From positions 23,201 through 87,200 of the forward strand of contig NZ_AOMT01000025.1 in assembly GCF_000696305.2 (NCBI RefSeq): a stretch of DNA of 64,000 bases, read 5' to 3'. The notes beneath the pieces are model-generated. The model worked only from the letters and a program-made list of their open reading frames with translations. It was not told the DNA's origin and searched no databases. The stretch comes from Moraxella bovoculi 237. Lineage in GTDB: Bacteria > Pseudomonadota > Gammaproteobacteria > Pseudomonadales > Moraxellaceae. Below are positions 1 through 11,452 of the stretch, piece by piece (the first letter of the stretch is position 1; each line of letters starts with the position of its first letter). The translations under genes were made by a program, and so were the position numbers.

Positions 1-16
1 AAAATCACCAATTAAT

Positions 17-29
17 GTTATATTATAAC
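17..29. promoter_or_regulatory. Zur-box palindrome upstream of znuA
   Basis: The sequence GTTATATTATAAC is a perfect inverted repeat (GTTATA, one central base, TATAAC). It matches the core of the enterobacterial Zur operator as I know it. It lies about 85 bases before the znuA start, where a zinc-responsive repressor would block transcription. A divergent zur/znuCB operon may lie just outside the window; that is inference. Confidence 0.75.
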
Positions 30-114
30 TAATTTTAAACTAAGCCAGCCATCGCTAAGCTAAGTTTCTACGACCTATTTTCAAGAATTTAAAGTTATCA
101 CGAAAGGGTGCTTC

Positions 115-984
115 ATGTCATTTAATTCAATCATTAAGAATATTACAAAAACCACCATTGCCGTGTCTTTATTGGCGGCAGGCACTGCTCATGCAGGTGT
201 GGTCAGTGTGAGCAATTACCCATTGGCACTACTTTCTAATGCAGTCACCAAAGACGCTGCACCTGCCAAGGTTCTACTTAATGCTGGTGATGTGGGACAT
301 CATGGCGAGCTTAGCCCAAGCGCCAAAAAACTGGTCGTGGATAGCGATTATGTTGTGTGGTTTGGCGGGGCGCTTGAGCAGAATTTGGTAAATACGCTGT
401 CTGATGCGCCGAATGCAATTTCGCTGTTTGATTTTAATGCTTTTGAGCGTCTACCGCTTCGCAATATTGATGGTACTGCCCAACCCGGCAGTTTCGATGC
501 GCATATCTGGCTGGAGCCCGAGAATGCCAAAGCCATCGTGCGTGCGCTGGCTGTGGTGCATTCGCATGCCAATCCTGAGCATAAAGAAAAATATGCGCAG
601 AATGCTGTGGACTTCCAAGCACGCATGGACGATGCCGTCGCCAAAGTGAATCTAAGCGCCAAGTCATTGCCTTATTGGGCATATCATGACGCTTTTCAGT
701 ATCTAGAGCGTAGTGCCAACCTTAAATTTGCTGGTGCACTGACGCCTGATCATCACTTATCACCTAAGGTAAGCCAAATCCGTCTGCTCTCCCAGTCACG
801 CCCACAGGCTGGCATGTGCATCGCTTCGCAAGGCAGGGTATCAGATGGCATTGTCAATAAATTGGGTAATGTGGGAACTGTTGTCCGCCAAGAGGATATG
901 AGCGATGGCACGGATTTTATCGATGCGTGGCAAGAGTTGGCGCTGACCATTCGTGACTGTGCGTCAAGCAATGCCAAACAATGA
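115..984 (+). CDS. znuA: Periplasmic zinc-binding protein of a ZnuABC transporter
   Basis: 289 aa solute-binding protein that captures Zn2+ in the periplasm for an ABC importer. Residues 1-27 form a Sec signal peptide ending in AHA before GVV. Candidate metal ligands are the histidines in GHHGEL (about 60-66), in DAHIWLEP (about 129-136) and in YHDAF (about 190), which match the three-His pattern of cluster A-I binding proteins. The His/Asp-rich loop of E. coli ZnuA is absent. No permease or ATPase gene follows, so znuB/znuC must be elsewhere, perhaps divergent beyond the left edge. The perfect Zur palindrome upstream supports zinc specificity. The start is the ATG preceded by AAAGGGTG. Confidence 0.88.
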   Translation: MSFNSIIKNITKTTIAVSLLAAGTAHAGVVSVSNYPLALLSNAVTKDAAPAKVLLNAGDVGHHGELSPSAKKLVVDSDYVVWFGGALEQNLVNTLSDAPNAISLFDFNAFERLPLRNIDGTAQPGSFDAHIWLEPENAKAIVRALAVVHSHANPEHKEKYAQNAVDFQARMDDAVAKVNLSAKSLPYWAYHDAFQYLERSANLKFAGALTPDHHLSPKVSQIRLLSQSRPQAGMCIASQGRVSDGIVNKLGNVGTVVRQEDMSDGTDFIDAWQELALTIRDCASSNAKQ

Positions 985-1085
985 AAAATTAGATTTAATT
1001 TCAGAAAATGGCTAAACGGTTGATTTATGTTTGCATTTTTGTAAGAAATAATGATAATTTTTCGCAAAATTAGCCGTTTACCCCC

Positions 1086-1114
1086 TTGTTAGTATTCAAA
1101 AAAGTTTTTATAAT
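1086..1114 (+). promoter_or_regulatory. Sigma70 promoter of the atp operon
   Basis: TTGTTA (1086-1091), a 17-base spacer and a perfect TATAAT (1109-1114). It lies about 100 bases before the ATG of atpI and faces the ATP synthase genes. Confidence 0.7.
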
Positions 1115-1215
1115 ACAGGCGTTTACGCACACAATATTTTTGATTTTATTTGGTGTGCGTTTATTTTATTTGTTGGGCAGTGGTATGCCAAAATAACTCA
1201 AAAAAGCTGATTGAC

Positions 1216-1611
1216 ATGAGCCGTCCAGCATCACGCACGCAAAAGAAACAAATCTACACCGCGCAAGCTCGCCAAATATGGCTAGTGCTCCTTTTGACAG
1301 GGCTTGGCGTGATTTATGACATGACTCAGGGTGCAGGCTTCATTGCTACGAAGAGCGTTTTTGTTGGTGCGTTATTACACTTTTTAGCTCAAAGTGTGTT
1401 TACTTTTTTTGCTTATCGTGCCGAGGGCACAAGAGCAAGACAGCAAATCATGCTGAACATGTACTTGGGTCAGATGCTTAAGTGGCTCATCAGCTTATTG
1501 GGATTTGCATTGATTTTTATTTATCAGCAGCCAATAACAGCGGCGTTGGTAATTATTGGTTATTTTATCATGCAGCTTTACCACATTATTAGCATGTGGC
1601 GATTGCGCTAA
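1216..1611 (+). CDS. atpI: ATP synthase subunit I (AtpI)
   Basis: 131 aa small membrane protein at the head of the atp operon. It has about four hydrophobic segments (roughly 24-40, 47-66, 85-105 and 108-125) after a basic, polar N-terminus, as in the AtpI family that helps assemble the c-ring. The ATG at 1216 is chosen over a TTG 66 bases upstream, because the TTG would add a Cys/Trp-rich leader untypical of the family. Sequence conservation in this family is low, so the call leans on position and topology. The next gene, atpB, starts 394 bases later. Confidence 0.8.
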   Translation: MSRPASRTQKKQIYTAQARQIWLVLLLTGLGVIYDMTQGAGFIATKSVFVGALLHFLAQSVFTFFAYRAEGTRARQQIMLNMYLGQMLKWLISLLGFALIFIYQQPITAALVIIGYFIMQLYHIISMWRLR

Positions 1612-2899
<1,288 letters not shown>

Positions 2900-2941
2900 T
2901 TTGAAACCCTTTAAACTTTAACCCTTCATATAGGTCATTAA

Positions 2942-3196
<255 letters not shown>

Positions 3197-3302
3197 GCTG
3201 AAACCGTCAGTTTAACGCCCATTTCTGGTCGCGGAGTTGTTCTGCAATGATGCGATCTAGAATTGGCTATCACCTGACTTTCACTAACAACGAGGTGATT
3301 GG

Positions 3303-3773
3303 ATGAACATTAATGCTACATTACTTGGTCAGTTAGTTGCTTTTGCGATTTTCGTGTGGTTTTGCATGAAATTCGTATGGCCGCCACTGATCGGCGCTAT
3401 CAATGAGCGTCAACGCAAAATCGAGGAAGGCCTTAGCGCCGCCGAGAAAGCCAAAGAAGATTTGGCTTCTGCTGAACAGCAGGTAGAACAAGAATTTGCT
3501 GCCGCAAAAACTGAAGCCGCTTCTATCATTGAACGTGCGAATAAAACCGCTAACCAAATGATTGAAGATGCTAAAGCTCAAGCTCGTGTAGAGGGTGAGC
3601 GTATCATTGCCCAAGCTCATGCAACTGTTGAGCAAGAAGCTGCTCAAACTCGTGAACAACTTCGTTCTCAAGTTGCTCAATTGGCAGTTTTAGGCGCAGA
3701 AAAGATTTTGCAAAGCAAAGTCAATGAACAAGAACACGCTAACATGCTAGACCAGTTGGCGGCTAAGCTGTAA
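3303..3773 (+). CDS. atpF: ATP synthase Fo subunit b
   Basis: 156 aa peripheral-stalk subunit. It has one N-terminal membrane helix (about 5-27, with the typical [13 protein letters not shown]) followed by a long charged Ala/Glu/Lys/Gln helix that dimerises and reaches up to F1 delta. Length equals that of the E. coli protein (156 aa). It lies 106 bases after atpE and 12 bases before atpH. The ATG is preceded by an AGGTGAT ribosome site. Confidence 0.96.
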   Translation: MNINATLLGQLVAFAIFVWFCMKFVWPPLIGAINERQRKIEEGLSAAEKAKEDLASAEQQVEQEFAAAKTEAASIIERANKTANQMIEDAKAQARVEGERIIAQAHATVEQEAAQTREQLRSQVAQLAVLGAEKILQSKVNEQEHANMLDQLAAKL

Positions 3774-3785
3774 TTAGAGGAAATC

Positions 3786-4334
3786 ATGGCTGAACTATCC
3801 ACCTTAGCAAGACCATATGCCAAAGCGGCATTTGACTATGCTAAAGAGCAAAATGTAATCAATGACTGGGAAAATTTCCTATTGATTGCAAGCAGTATTG
3901 TGCGTGATGAGTCATTTTCTTCATTACTAAGCAATCCAGCCATTTCTGCAGAGCAAAAGACTGCCGTCTTGATTGATATCTATGGCTCACAAACGGCAGA
4001 TCAACCTTCTGACGCATTGGTTAACTTTACCAAGCAGCTATCAGAACATGACAGACTGGCTTTATTGCCTGAGATTCATACTCATTACAGCAAACTAAAA
4101 TCACAAGAGCTAAAACAGGTTGACGCTTACGTTACTTCAGCCTATCCATTAACCGAAGCCCAGCGTGAAACATTGCAAGCGCGTCTTGCAATCTCCACAG
4201 GTTCGATCGTCATTTTGCATGAAGCAGTAGATCCAGAGCTTTTGGGTGGCGCAACGATTAAAGTGGGCGATAAGTTTACCGATGGCTCAGTGCGTGGTAA
4301 GTTAAAACAATTAAAGACTCAACTGACTGCGTAA
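3786..4334 (+). CDS. atpH: ATP synthase F1 subunit delta
   Basis: 182 aa soluble stator subunit linking subunit b to the top of the alpha/beta hexamer. It starts with the family pattern [13 protein letters not shown] (7-19) and ends with the conserved segment [20 protein letters not shown] (about 150-170). It is tightly packed between atpF (12 bases) and atpA (33 bases). A GAGGAAAT ribosome site precedes the ATG. Confidence 0.96.
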   Translation: MAELSTLARPYAKAAFDYAKEQNVINDWENFLLIASSIVRDESFSSLLSNPAISAEQKTAVLIDIYGSQTADQPSDALVNFTKQLSEHDRLALLPEIHTHYSKLKSQELKQVDAYVTSAYPLTEAQRETLQARLAISTGSIVILHEAVDPELLGGATIKVGDKFTDGSVRGKLKQLKTQLTA

Positions 4335-4367
4335 GCATGAAGTTGGCATTTTAAAGGAAACAAGGCA

Positions 4368-5912
4368 ATGCAACAATTGAATCCAGCCGAAATCAGCAAT
4401 CTGATTAAGCAGCGTATTCAAGACCTTGACGTAGGCGCAACTGCAAAAACTGAAGGCGTTATCGTCAGTGTTTCTGATGGTATTGTGCAGATTCACGGTC
4501 TAGAAGAGGCTATGTATGGTGAGATGATCGAGTTTGAGGGCAATGTTTATGGCATGGCACTTAACCTTGAGCAAGACTCAGTGGGCGCGGTTGTCCTAGG
4601 TGACTACCTAAGCCTACAAGAAGGTCAAAAAGCTTACTGTACAGGTCGTATTTTGGAAGTTCCAGTAGGTCCTGAACTACTAGGTCGTGTCGTTGATGCG
4701 CTAGGCAACCCAATTGACGGTAAAGGTCCTATCAACGCCAAATTGACTGACAAAGTCGAAAAAATTGCCCCTGGTGTTATCGCACGTCAATCAGTAGATG
4801 AGCCAGTTATGACTGGTTATAAAGCTGTTGATACGATGATTCCTATTGGTCGTGGTCAGCGTGAGCTTATCATCGGTGACCGACAAACAGGTAAAACTGC
4901 ATTGGCAATCGACGCCATCATTGCTCAAAAAGACTCTGGCATTAAGTGTGTGTATGTAGCAATCGGTCAAAAACGTTCGACCATTGCTAACGTTGTACGC
5001 AAGTTAGAAGAAACTGGTGCATTGGCATACACAACTGTTGTTGTTGCCTCAGCATCAGAGCCTGCAGCACTACAATACATCGCGCCTTACTCAGGCTGTA
5101 CCATGGGTGAATACTTCCGTGACCGTGGTGAAGATGCATTGATCGTGTATGATGATCTGTCTAAGCAAGCAGTTGCTTATCGTCAAATCTCACTACTACT
5201 ACGTCGTCCACCAGGACGTGAAGCATACCCAGGTGACGTATTCTATCTACATTCACGTCTTCTAGAGCGTGCATCGCGCGTTAACGCTGACTATGTAGAA
5301 GCGTTCACTAATGGTGAAGTGAAAGGTAAGACAGGTTCACTAACTGCACTACCAATCATTGAAACACAAGCTGGTGACGTATCAGCATTCGTACCTACCA
5401 ACGTGATTTCTATTACTGACGGTCAGATTTTCCTTGAATCTAACCTATTTAACTCAGGTATTCGTCCTGCAGTGAACGCTGGTATCTCAGTATCGCGTGT
5501 TGGTGGTGCTGCGCAAACCAAAATCATCAAGAAGCTATCAGGTGGTATCCGTACCGCACTAGCACAGTATCGTGAATTGGCAGCATTTGCTCAGTTTGCA
5601 TCTGACCTTGATGATGCTACCAAACAACAGCTTGAGCACGGTGAGCGTGTAACCGAACTAATGAAGCAAAAGCAATATGCCCCAATGTCAATCGCTGACC
5701 AAGCGGCTGTTATCTACGCTTCTAACGAAGGTTACTTAGCTGATGTACCTGTTGAGAAGATTGGTGCATTCGAAGAAGCACTTCTACGCAATCTACGCGC
5801 AGATCATGCTTCACTGATGACTGAAATTGACCAAACTGCTAACTATAATGATGACATTGAAGGTCGTCTAAAAGCAGCTATTGAGTCATTCAAAGCATCA
5901 AGTAGCTACTAA
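4368..5912 (+). CDS. atpA: ATP synthase F1 subunit alpha
   Basis: 514 aa nucleotide-binding but non-catalytic subunit of the F1 hexamer. The P-loop GDRQTGKT is at 170-177. The arginine-finger region sits in [10 protein letters not shown] (about 372-381). The sequence is full length and rich in preferred codons, as expected for an abundant protein. It is the fifth structural gene of the operon and is followed 70 bases later by atpG. Confidence 0.98.
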   Translation: MQQLNPAEISNLIKQRIQDLDVGATAKTEGVIVSVSDGIVQIHGLEEAMYGEMIEFEGNVYGMALNLEQDSVGAVVLGDYLSLQEGQKAYCTGRILEVPVGPELLGRVVDALGNPIDGKGPINAKLTDKVEKIAPGVIARQSVDEPVMTGYKAVDTMIPIGRGQRELIIGDRQTGKTALAIDAIIAQKDSGIKCVYVAIGQKRSTIANVVRKLEETGALAYTTVVVASASEPAALQYIAPYSGCTMGEYFRDRGEDALIVYDDLSKQAVAYRQISLLLRRPPGREAYPGDVFYLHSRLLERASRVNADYVEAFTNGEVKGKTGSLTALPIIETQAGDVSAFVPTNVISITDGQIFLESNLFNSGIRPAVNAGISVSRVGGAAQTKIIKKLSGGIRTALAQYRELAAFAQFASDLDDATKQQLEHGERVTELMKQKQYAPMSIADQAAVIYASNEGYLADVPVEKIGAFEEALLRNLRADHASLMTEIDQTANYNDDIEGRLKAAIESFKASSSY

Positions 5913-5982
5913 GCGACATGAATGGTGTGTCAATCATTGGCACACCAAACCCTATTTAAGATAGTCCAGTATTGGAACAACT

Positions 5983-6858
5983 ATGGCAAGCTTAAAAGAA
6001 ATACGTGCAAAAGTAACCAGCATTAAAAGCACTCAAAAGATTACGCGTGCAATGCAAATGGTGGCTGCCAGTAAAATGCGCCGAGCTCAAGAGCGCATGG
6101 AGATGGGTCGTCCTTATGCCGAAAGTATGTCCCGAGTGATTACGCATTTGGTACAAGCACAATCGGATTATAAGCACCCATACATGGTGAGCCGTCCCGT
6201 CAATCGTGTGGGTTTTATTGTTGTTACTTCAGATCGTGGCTTGGCGGGTGGTCTAAACATTAACTTGTTTAAAAATCTACTAAAGTCGGTCAAACAATAC
6301 CAAGATCAATCTGTTGAGATTGAATTTGCTGCTATCGGTTCTAAGGGCGTAAGCTTCTTTAAGAATTTCGGTGGCAAAGTAAGCTCAGTATTAACAGACT
6401 ACGGCGATAGCCCAAGCTATGAACAGCTAAGCACGCCGGTACAAGTGATGCTAGATGATTATAGCGAAGGTCGCTTGGATCGCATCTATTTAGTTTATAA
6501 CAAATTTATCAACGCCATGACGCAAAAACCTTCTGTGACACAGCTTGTGCCACTACCAGAAGGTACATTTGCTGATGATGAAATGAGTGTGTCACACAGC
6601 TGGGATTACATCTATGAACCAGATACTAAGACCCTCATTGATAGCCTTATGGTGCGTTATATTGAGTCTATCGTTTATCAAGCCGTGCTTGAAAACATTG
6701 CCTCAGAGCAATCAGCGCGTATGGTGGCGATGAAAGCTGCGACGGATAACGCTGGCAACTTAATTAAAGATTTACAGTTGGTTTATAACAAGCTGCGTCA
6801 AGCGGCGATTACCCGAGAAATTTCGGAAATCGTTGGCGGTGCTGCCGCTGTTTCTTAG
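5983..6858 (+). CDS. atpG: ATP synthase F1 subunit gamma
   Basis: 291 aa rotor shaft. It has the family's N-terminal helix [20 protein letters not shown] (5-24) and the C-terminal helix with [12 protein letters not shown] near 250-261, the two coiled-coil strands that turn inside the hexamer. The start is the ATG of [14 protein letters not shown] stop is followed 27 bases later by atpD. Confidence 0.97.
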   Translation: MASLKEIRAKVTSIKSTQKITRAMQMVAASKMRRAQERMEMGRPYAESMSRVITHLVQAQSDYKHPYMVSRPVNRVGFIVVTSDRGLAGGLNINLFKNLLKSVKQYQDQSVEIEFAAIGSKGVSFFKNFGGKVSSVLTDYGDSPSYEQLSTPVQVMLDDYSEGRLDRIYLVYNKFINAMTQKPSVTQLVPLPEGTFADDEMSVSHSWDYIYEPDTKTLIDSLMVRYIESIVYQAVLENIASEQSARMVAMKAATDNAGNLIKDLQLVYNKLRQAAITREISEIVGGAAAVS

Positions 6859-6876
6859 CCGAACAATGAATTATAG

Positions 6877-8310
<1,434 letters not shown>

Positions 8311-8323
8311 GTTTAATGATAAG

Positions 8324-8393
8324 CCAAACCAGACCTTAGGGTTTGGTTTGGTGAGCTAAATTAGTGGCAATTTTTATATATCTTGAAATTGCC
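8324..8393 (+). other. Two hairpins between atpD and atpC
   Basis: Hairpin 1: CCAAACC (8324-8330) pairs with GGTTTGG (8340-8346). Hairpin 2: GGCAATTT (8366-8373) pairs perfectly with AAATTGCC (8386-8393). Neither has a clean T-run, so they look like RNA-stability or processing elements rather than terminators. They sit exactly where expression drops from three beta subunits to one epsilon; that role is inference. Confidence 0.5.
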
Positions 8394-8422
8394 ATCATTA
8401 GACTTAACATTAGGAGAGTATA

Positions 8423-8839
8423 ATGGCAACTTTTAAATGCCGAGTGGTAAGTGCTCGAGAAGAGTTGTATGCTGGCGACATCAGCGTTCTAGTGGCAGCT
8501 GGTCACGATGGTGAGATTGGTATTCTTGCGGGTCACACCCCTTTGATTACCCTGCTAAGACCAGGCACTTTACGCTTAAAAAATGCTGAAGGTGCAGAAG
8601 AGATCATCTATGTATCTGGTGGTGTTCTAGAAGTGCAACCAAGCATCGTAACTGTTTTGGCAGATTCTGCTGAACGCGCACATGACCTAGATGAAGCAAA
8701 AATTGCTGAAGCACGCCGCGCAGCTGAACAACTATTGGCAAATCAAAACAACACCGTTCAGACGAACGCTGCACTGGCTGCATTGGCTGAGTCCGTAGCG
8801 CAGCTACAAACCATCCAAAAATACAAAAACCGTGCTTAA
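8423..8839 (+). CDS. atpC: ATP synthase F1 subunit epsilon
   Basis: 138 aa. It has the N-terminal beta-sandwich with the family motif GEIGILAGHTPLIT (about 30-43), followed by a C-terminal helical hairpin rich in Ala/Glu (about 88-136) that can inhibit ATP hydrolysis. Length matches the E. coli protein (139 aa). A TTAGGAGAG ribosome site lies just before the ATG. It is the last atp gene; no terminator is visible before the response regulator that follows 49 bases later. Confidence 0.96.
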   Translation: MATFKCRVVSAREELYAGDISVLVAAGHDGEIGILAGHTPLITLLRPGTLRLKNAEGAEEIIYVSGGVLEVQPSIVTVLADSAERAHDLDEAKIAEARRAAEQLLANQNNTVQTNAALAALAESVAQLQTIQKYKNRA

Positions 8840-8888
8840 TCGGTTGGTATTTTATAAAGCAATCGTATGATTTAGCTTAAGGATAACC

Positions 8889-9617
8889 ATGACAACGAAT
8901 ACACCAACACCTGAAAAAGAAGACATTCCTAGAATCTTGATCGTTGAAGATGATGAAAGATTGGCAATGCTAACCCAAGATTATCTAAGACGTAATGGCT
9001 TGGATGTCGCCATTGAGACTGATGGCACGCGTGCGATTCGTCGCATTGTCAGCGAGCAGCCAGATTTAGTGGTGCTAGATGTCATGTTGCCTGGATCTGA
9101 TGGTTTGACAGTTTGCCGTGAAGTACGACCAAATTACCGAAATCCAATTTTGATGTTAACGGCTCGTACCGAAGACATGGATCAGGTATTAGGCCTTGAG
9201 ATGGGTGCGGATGACTATGTCGCCAAGCCTGCCCAGCCAAGAGTATTGCTAGCGCGTATTCGTGCATTGCTTCGCCGTTCTGAGACCGCACCTTCTGTAG
9301 ATTCGCCACAACGCTTAGAGTTTGGTGATCTGGTGATTGATAATGGTGGTCGTTCTGTTACTTTGAATGATGAATTGGTTGATTTTACTAGTGCGGAATA
9401 TGATTTGCTGTGGCTATTAGCTTCGAATTCAGGTCGAATTTTATCCCGCGAAGATATTTTTGAGCGTCTGCGTGGTATTGAGTACGATGGCCAAGATCGT
9501 TCGATTGATGTTCGCATTTCGCGCATCCGTCCAAAGATTGGTGATGATCCAGAGAATCCTAAGCGCATCAAAACCGTGCGTAGCAAGGGTTATTTGTTTG
9601 TCAAAGAAGGCAACTAA
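8889..9617 (+). CDS. bfmR: OmpR-family response regulator, RstA/BfmR type
   Basis: 242 aa DNA-binding response regulator. The receiver domain (about 14-130) has the acidic pair near E20-D22, phospho-acceptor D64 in VVLDVMLPG, and the conserved lysine in DDYVAKPAQPR. The last pattern, GLEMGADDYVAKPAQPRVLLARIRALLRR in short pieces, is typical of RstA and of Acinetobacter BfmR. A winged-helix output domain (about 145-240) contains SAEYDLLWLLA. It lies 49 bases after atpC with no intervening terminator, so it could be partly transcribed with the ATPase genes. A hairpin terminator follows it. Confidence 0.88.
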   Translation: MTTNTPTPEKEDIPRILIVEDDERLAMLTQDYLRRNGLDVAIETDGTRAIRRIVSEQPDLVVLDVMLPGSDGLTVCREVRPNYRNPILMLTARTEDMDQVLGLEMGADDYVAKPAQPRVLLARIRALLRRSETAPSVDSPQRLEFGDLVIDNGGRSVTLNDELVDFTSAEYDLLWLLASNSGRILSREDIFERLRGIEYDGQDRSIDVRISRIRPKIGDDPENPKRIKTVRSKGYLFVKEGN

Positions 9618-9628
9618 TGATGTATCCA

Positions 9629-9672
9629 AAAATAAAAGCTGGCTGATGCTGGCTTTTATTTTATTTTTTTTT
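9629..9672 (+). terminator. Terminator between response regulator and kinase genes
   Basis: AAAATAAAAGC (9629-9639) pairs perfectly with GCTTTTATTTT (9652-9662) and is followed by a T-rich run. It lies inside the bfmR-bfmS pair, so kinase expression should be lower than regulator expression or come from its own promoter. Confidence 0.65.
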
Positions 9673-9689
9673 GATGATTGTTGGTTTTT

Positions 9690-11375
9690 ATGGCGCTAAT
9701 TTCTTTAACTGAACGCAGTATCTTTTTTCGCATTTATGCAGGGCTTTTATTGGTGTGCCTTGCAGTGGCTTTTTTCGCCTATTTGCTTGTAGATACCATC
9801 AACCAAGAGCGTATCCAATCCTATCGCGAGAAAGCCTCTACGGGCGCTTTCTATCTTATCAGTCAGGGCGTGGCGCATCAACAAGAACCAAGTCGTCGTC
9901 AGTATTGGCTGTCAGATGCCAGTCGATTGTTTGGTGAGAGTTTCTCAGTTGTTCCAATGAACACGGTTGAATTTAAAGGTCGTGAAATCAGACGTCTCAA
10001 CGAAGAAAAAACCGTGGTTCGTTATGACTCCGCCACCAAAGAATCAACCATGTATCACCGAATTGCTGGCGAAGATAATCTATTAACGGTTAAGCTATCC
10101 CAAGTTGGTGAGCGTCAGGTGCGTGCATTGACGATTTTCTTGTTGGATGATTTGTCTTATTATCCAACTATTGAGGCTAAGACAGGGCGCTTGCAGTTTT
10201 TAAGCCAAAAATTTTCTTATCCTATTCAAATTAGACCCATAGATTCGGTGGGTCTTGATTCTAGCCAGATTGCCCGCATTCGTCGTGATGAGCCAGTCAT
10301 TCTCTATAAAGACGGCGATGGTATTCAAAACTCATTGATCTCATTTGTCGTGGCATCAGAAGTTGATACTTCGGTTATTGTCATTGGTCCTATTGATCTT
10401 TTTAATTGGTTTCCGCTGAATCTGATTGCCAGTGTGGTTTTGATTTGTTTATTGCTCATTAGTTTGGGTGTTTATGGTTTGATTTTCCCGCTTGAGCGCA
10501 GATTACAGTTGCTACAGGCGGGTTTAAAACGTGTCATGCAGGGTGATCTAAATACTCGTGTGCAGGTCGTGGGGCATGATGATGTTGCGCGTCTTTCATC
10601 TACTTTTAATGCCATGACGCAGCACATCAAGCGTTTGATTGAGGCGCAAAGGGAGCTGACGCGTGCGGTGTCGCATGAGCTTCGTACGCCTGTTGCGCGT
10701 ATTCGCTTTGCGGTGGATATGCTGGCTGACGAAGATGACCATGAGTCTAGACAATTTCAAAAACAATATATCGATGAAGACATTGAGTCTTTAAATGAGT
10801 TGATTGATGAGATCTTGACCTATGCTAAGTTGGAAGAAGGTTCGCCGAAGCTTGAGTGGGAATTGGTCGATTTGGGTGATCTGGTGAAGCAGGTTGAGCG
10901 TGAGACGAATGCCCTTGGTAAGGACATCAAGGTTCTAGTGAATATCACTTCGCCTAAGGCGCAGGCGATGGCAGACAAGCGTTATTTGCATCGTGTGGTA
11001 CAGAACTTGGCAGGTAATGCCATGCGATATGCTGAGAGTAGCATTATCATTAGTACAGGCGTTGTGAAAGGGCGCGCCTTTGTTAGTGTTGAAGATGATG
11101 GGCAGGGCATCAAGGAAGAGGATCGTGAAAAAGTCTTTGTGCCATTTGCGCGTCTTGATGACAGTCGTACTCGCGCATCAGGTGGTTACGGTCTTGGGCT
11201 GTCCATCGTCTCACGAATTGCCTTTTGGTTCAATGCCAATCTAAAAGTTGATGAAAGCCCTGATCTAAAGGGCGCAAGATTTATCATGGATTGGCCAGCT
11301 AAGCAAACGGGCGTGTATATCGTTGCTGATGAACTGACCCAAGCCAAAAGCGATAAAGTGCTGATTGGTGATTAA
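9690..11375 (+). CDS. bfmS: Membrane sensor histidine kinase, RstB/BfmS type
   Basis: 561 aa partner of the preceding regulator. It has two membrane segments (about 10-30 and 238-265) enclosing a periplasmic sensor domain of about 200 residues, then HAMP, then the H-box AVSHELRTPVARIRF near 325-340. The G1/G2 ATP-binding motifs VEDDGQGI and GGYGLGLS follow. The phrase LIEAQRELTRAVSHELRTP is characteristic of RstB/BfmS. The ATG at 9690 is preferred over a TTG 12 bases upstream. In Acinetobacter, BfmRS controls envelope and biofilm functions; the role here is inferred. Confidence 0.85.
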   Translation: MALISLTERSIFFRIYAGLLLVCLAVAFFAYLLVDTINQERIQSYREKASTGAFYLISQGVAHQQEPSRRQYWLSDASRLFGESFSVVPMNTVEFKGREIRRLNEEKTVVRYDSATKESTMYHRIAGEDNLLTVKLSQVGERQVRALTIFLLDDLSYYPTIEAKTGRLQFLSQKFSYPIQIRPIDSVGLDSSQIARIRRDEPVILYKDGDGIQNSLISFVVASEVDTSVIVIGPIDLFNWFPLNLIASVVLICLLLISLGVYGLIFPLERRLQLLQAGLKRVMQGDLNTRVQVVGHDDVARLSSTFNAMTQHIKRLIEAQRELTRAVSHELRTPVARIRFAVDMLADEDDHESRQFQKQYIDEDIESLNELIDEILTYAKLEEGSPKLEWELVDLGDLVKQVERETNALGKDIKVLVNITSPKAQAMADKRYLHRVVQNLAGNAMRYAESSIIISTGVVKGRAFVSVEDDGQGIKEEDREKVFVPFARLDDSRTRASGGYGLGLSIVSRIAFWFNANLKVDESPDLKGARFIMDWPAKQTGVYIVADELTQAKSDKVLIGD

Positions 11376-11404
11376 GTCTTTTATGACTTGATTGAGTTAG
11401 TAAT

Positions 11405-11447
11405 AACATAAAACCACCTAAGTGATTTTAGGTGGTTTTATGTTATT
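11405..11447. terminator. Bidirectional terminator between convergent kinase genes
   Basis: AACATAAAACCACCTA pairs with TAGGTGGTTTTATGTT around a short loop. A/T runs on both sides allow it to serve the converging kinase genes on either side. Confidence 0.85.
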
Positions 11448-11452
11448 TTTCG

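Noticed and set aside
1046..1060. Fur-like AAATAATGATAATTT between znuA and atpI
   Set aside because: Only half of the palindrome matches, it precedes the atp promoter rather than an iron gene, and the area is generally AT-rich.
1013..1080. Long-range inverted repeat TAAACGGTTGA/TTAGCCGTTTA after znuA as a terminator
   Set aside because: The loop is about 46 bases and there is no T-run after it; weak evidence for a terminator.
9215..9586. 123-codon open frame antisense to the response regulator
   Set aside because: Fully inside bfmR and with composition typical of a reverse-strand shadow.
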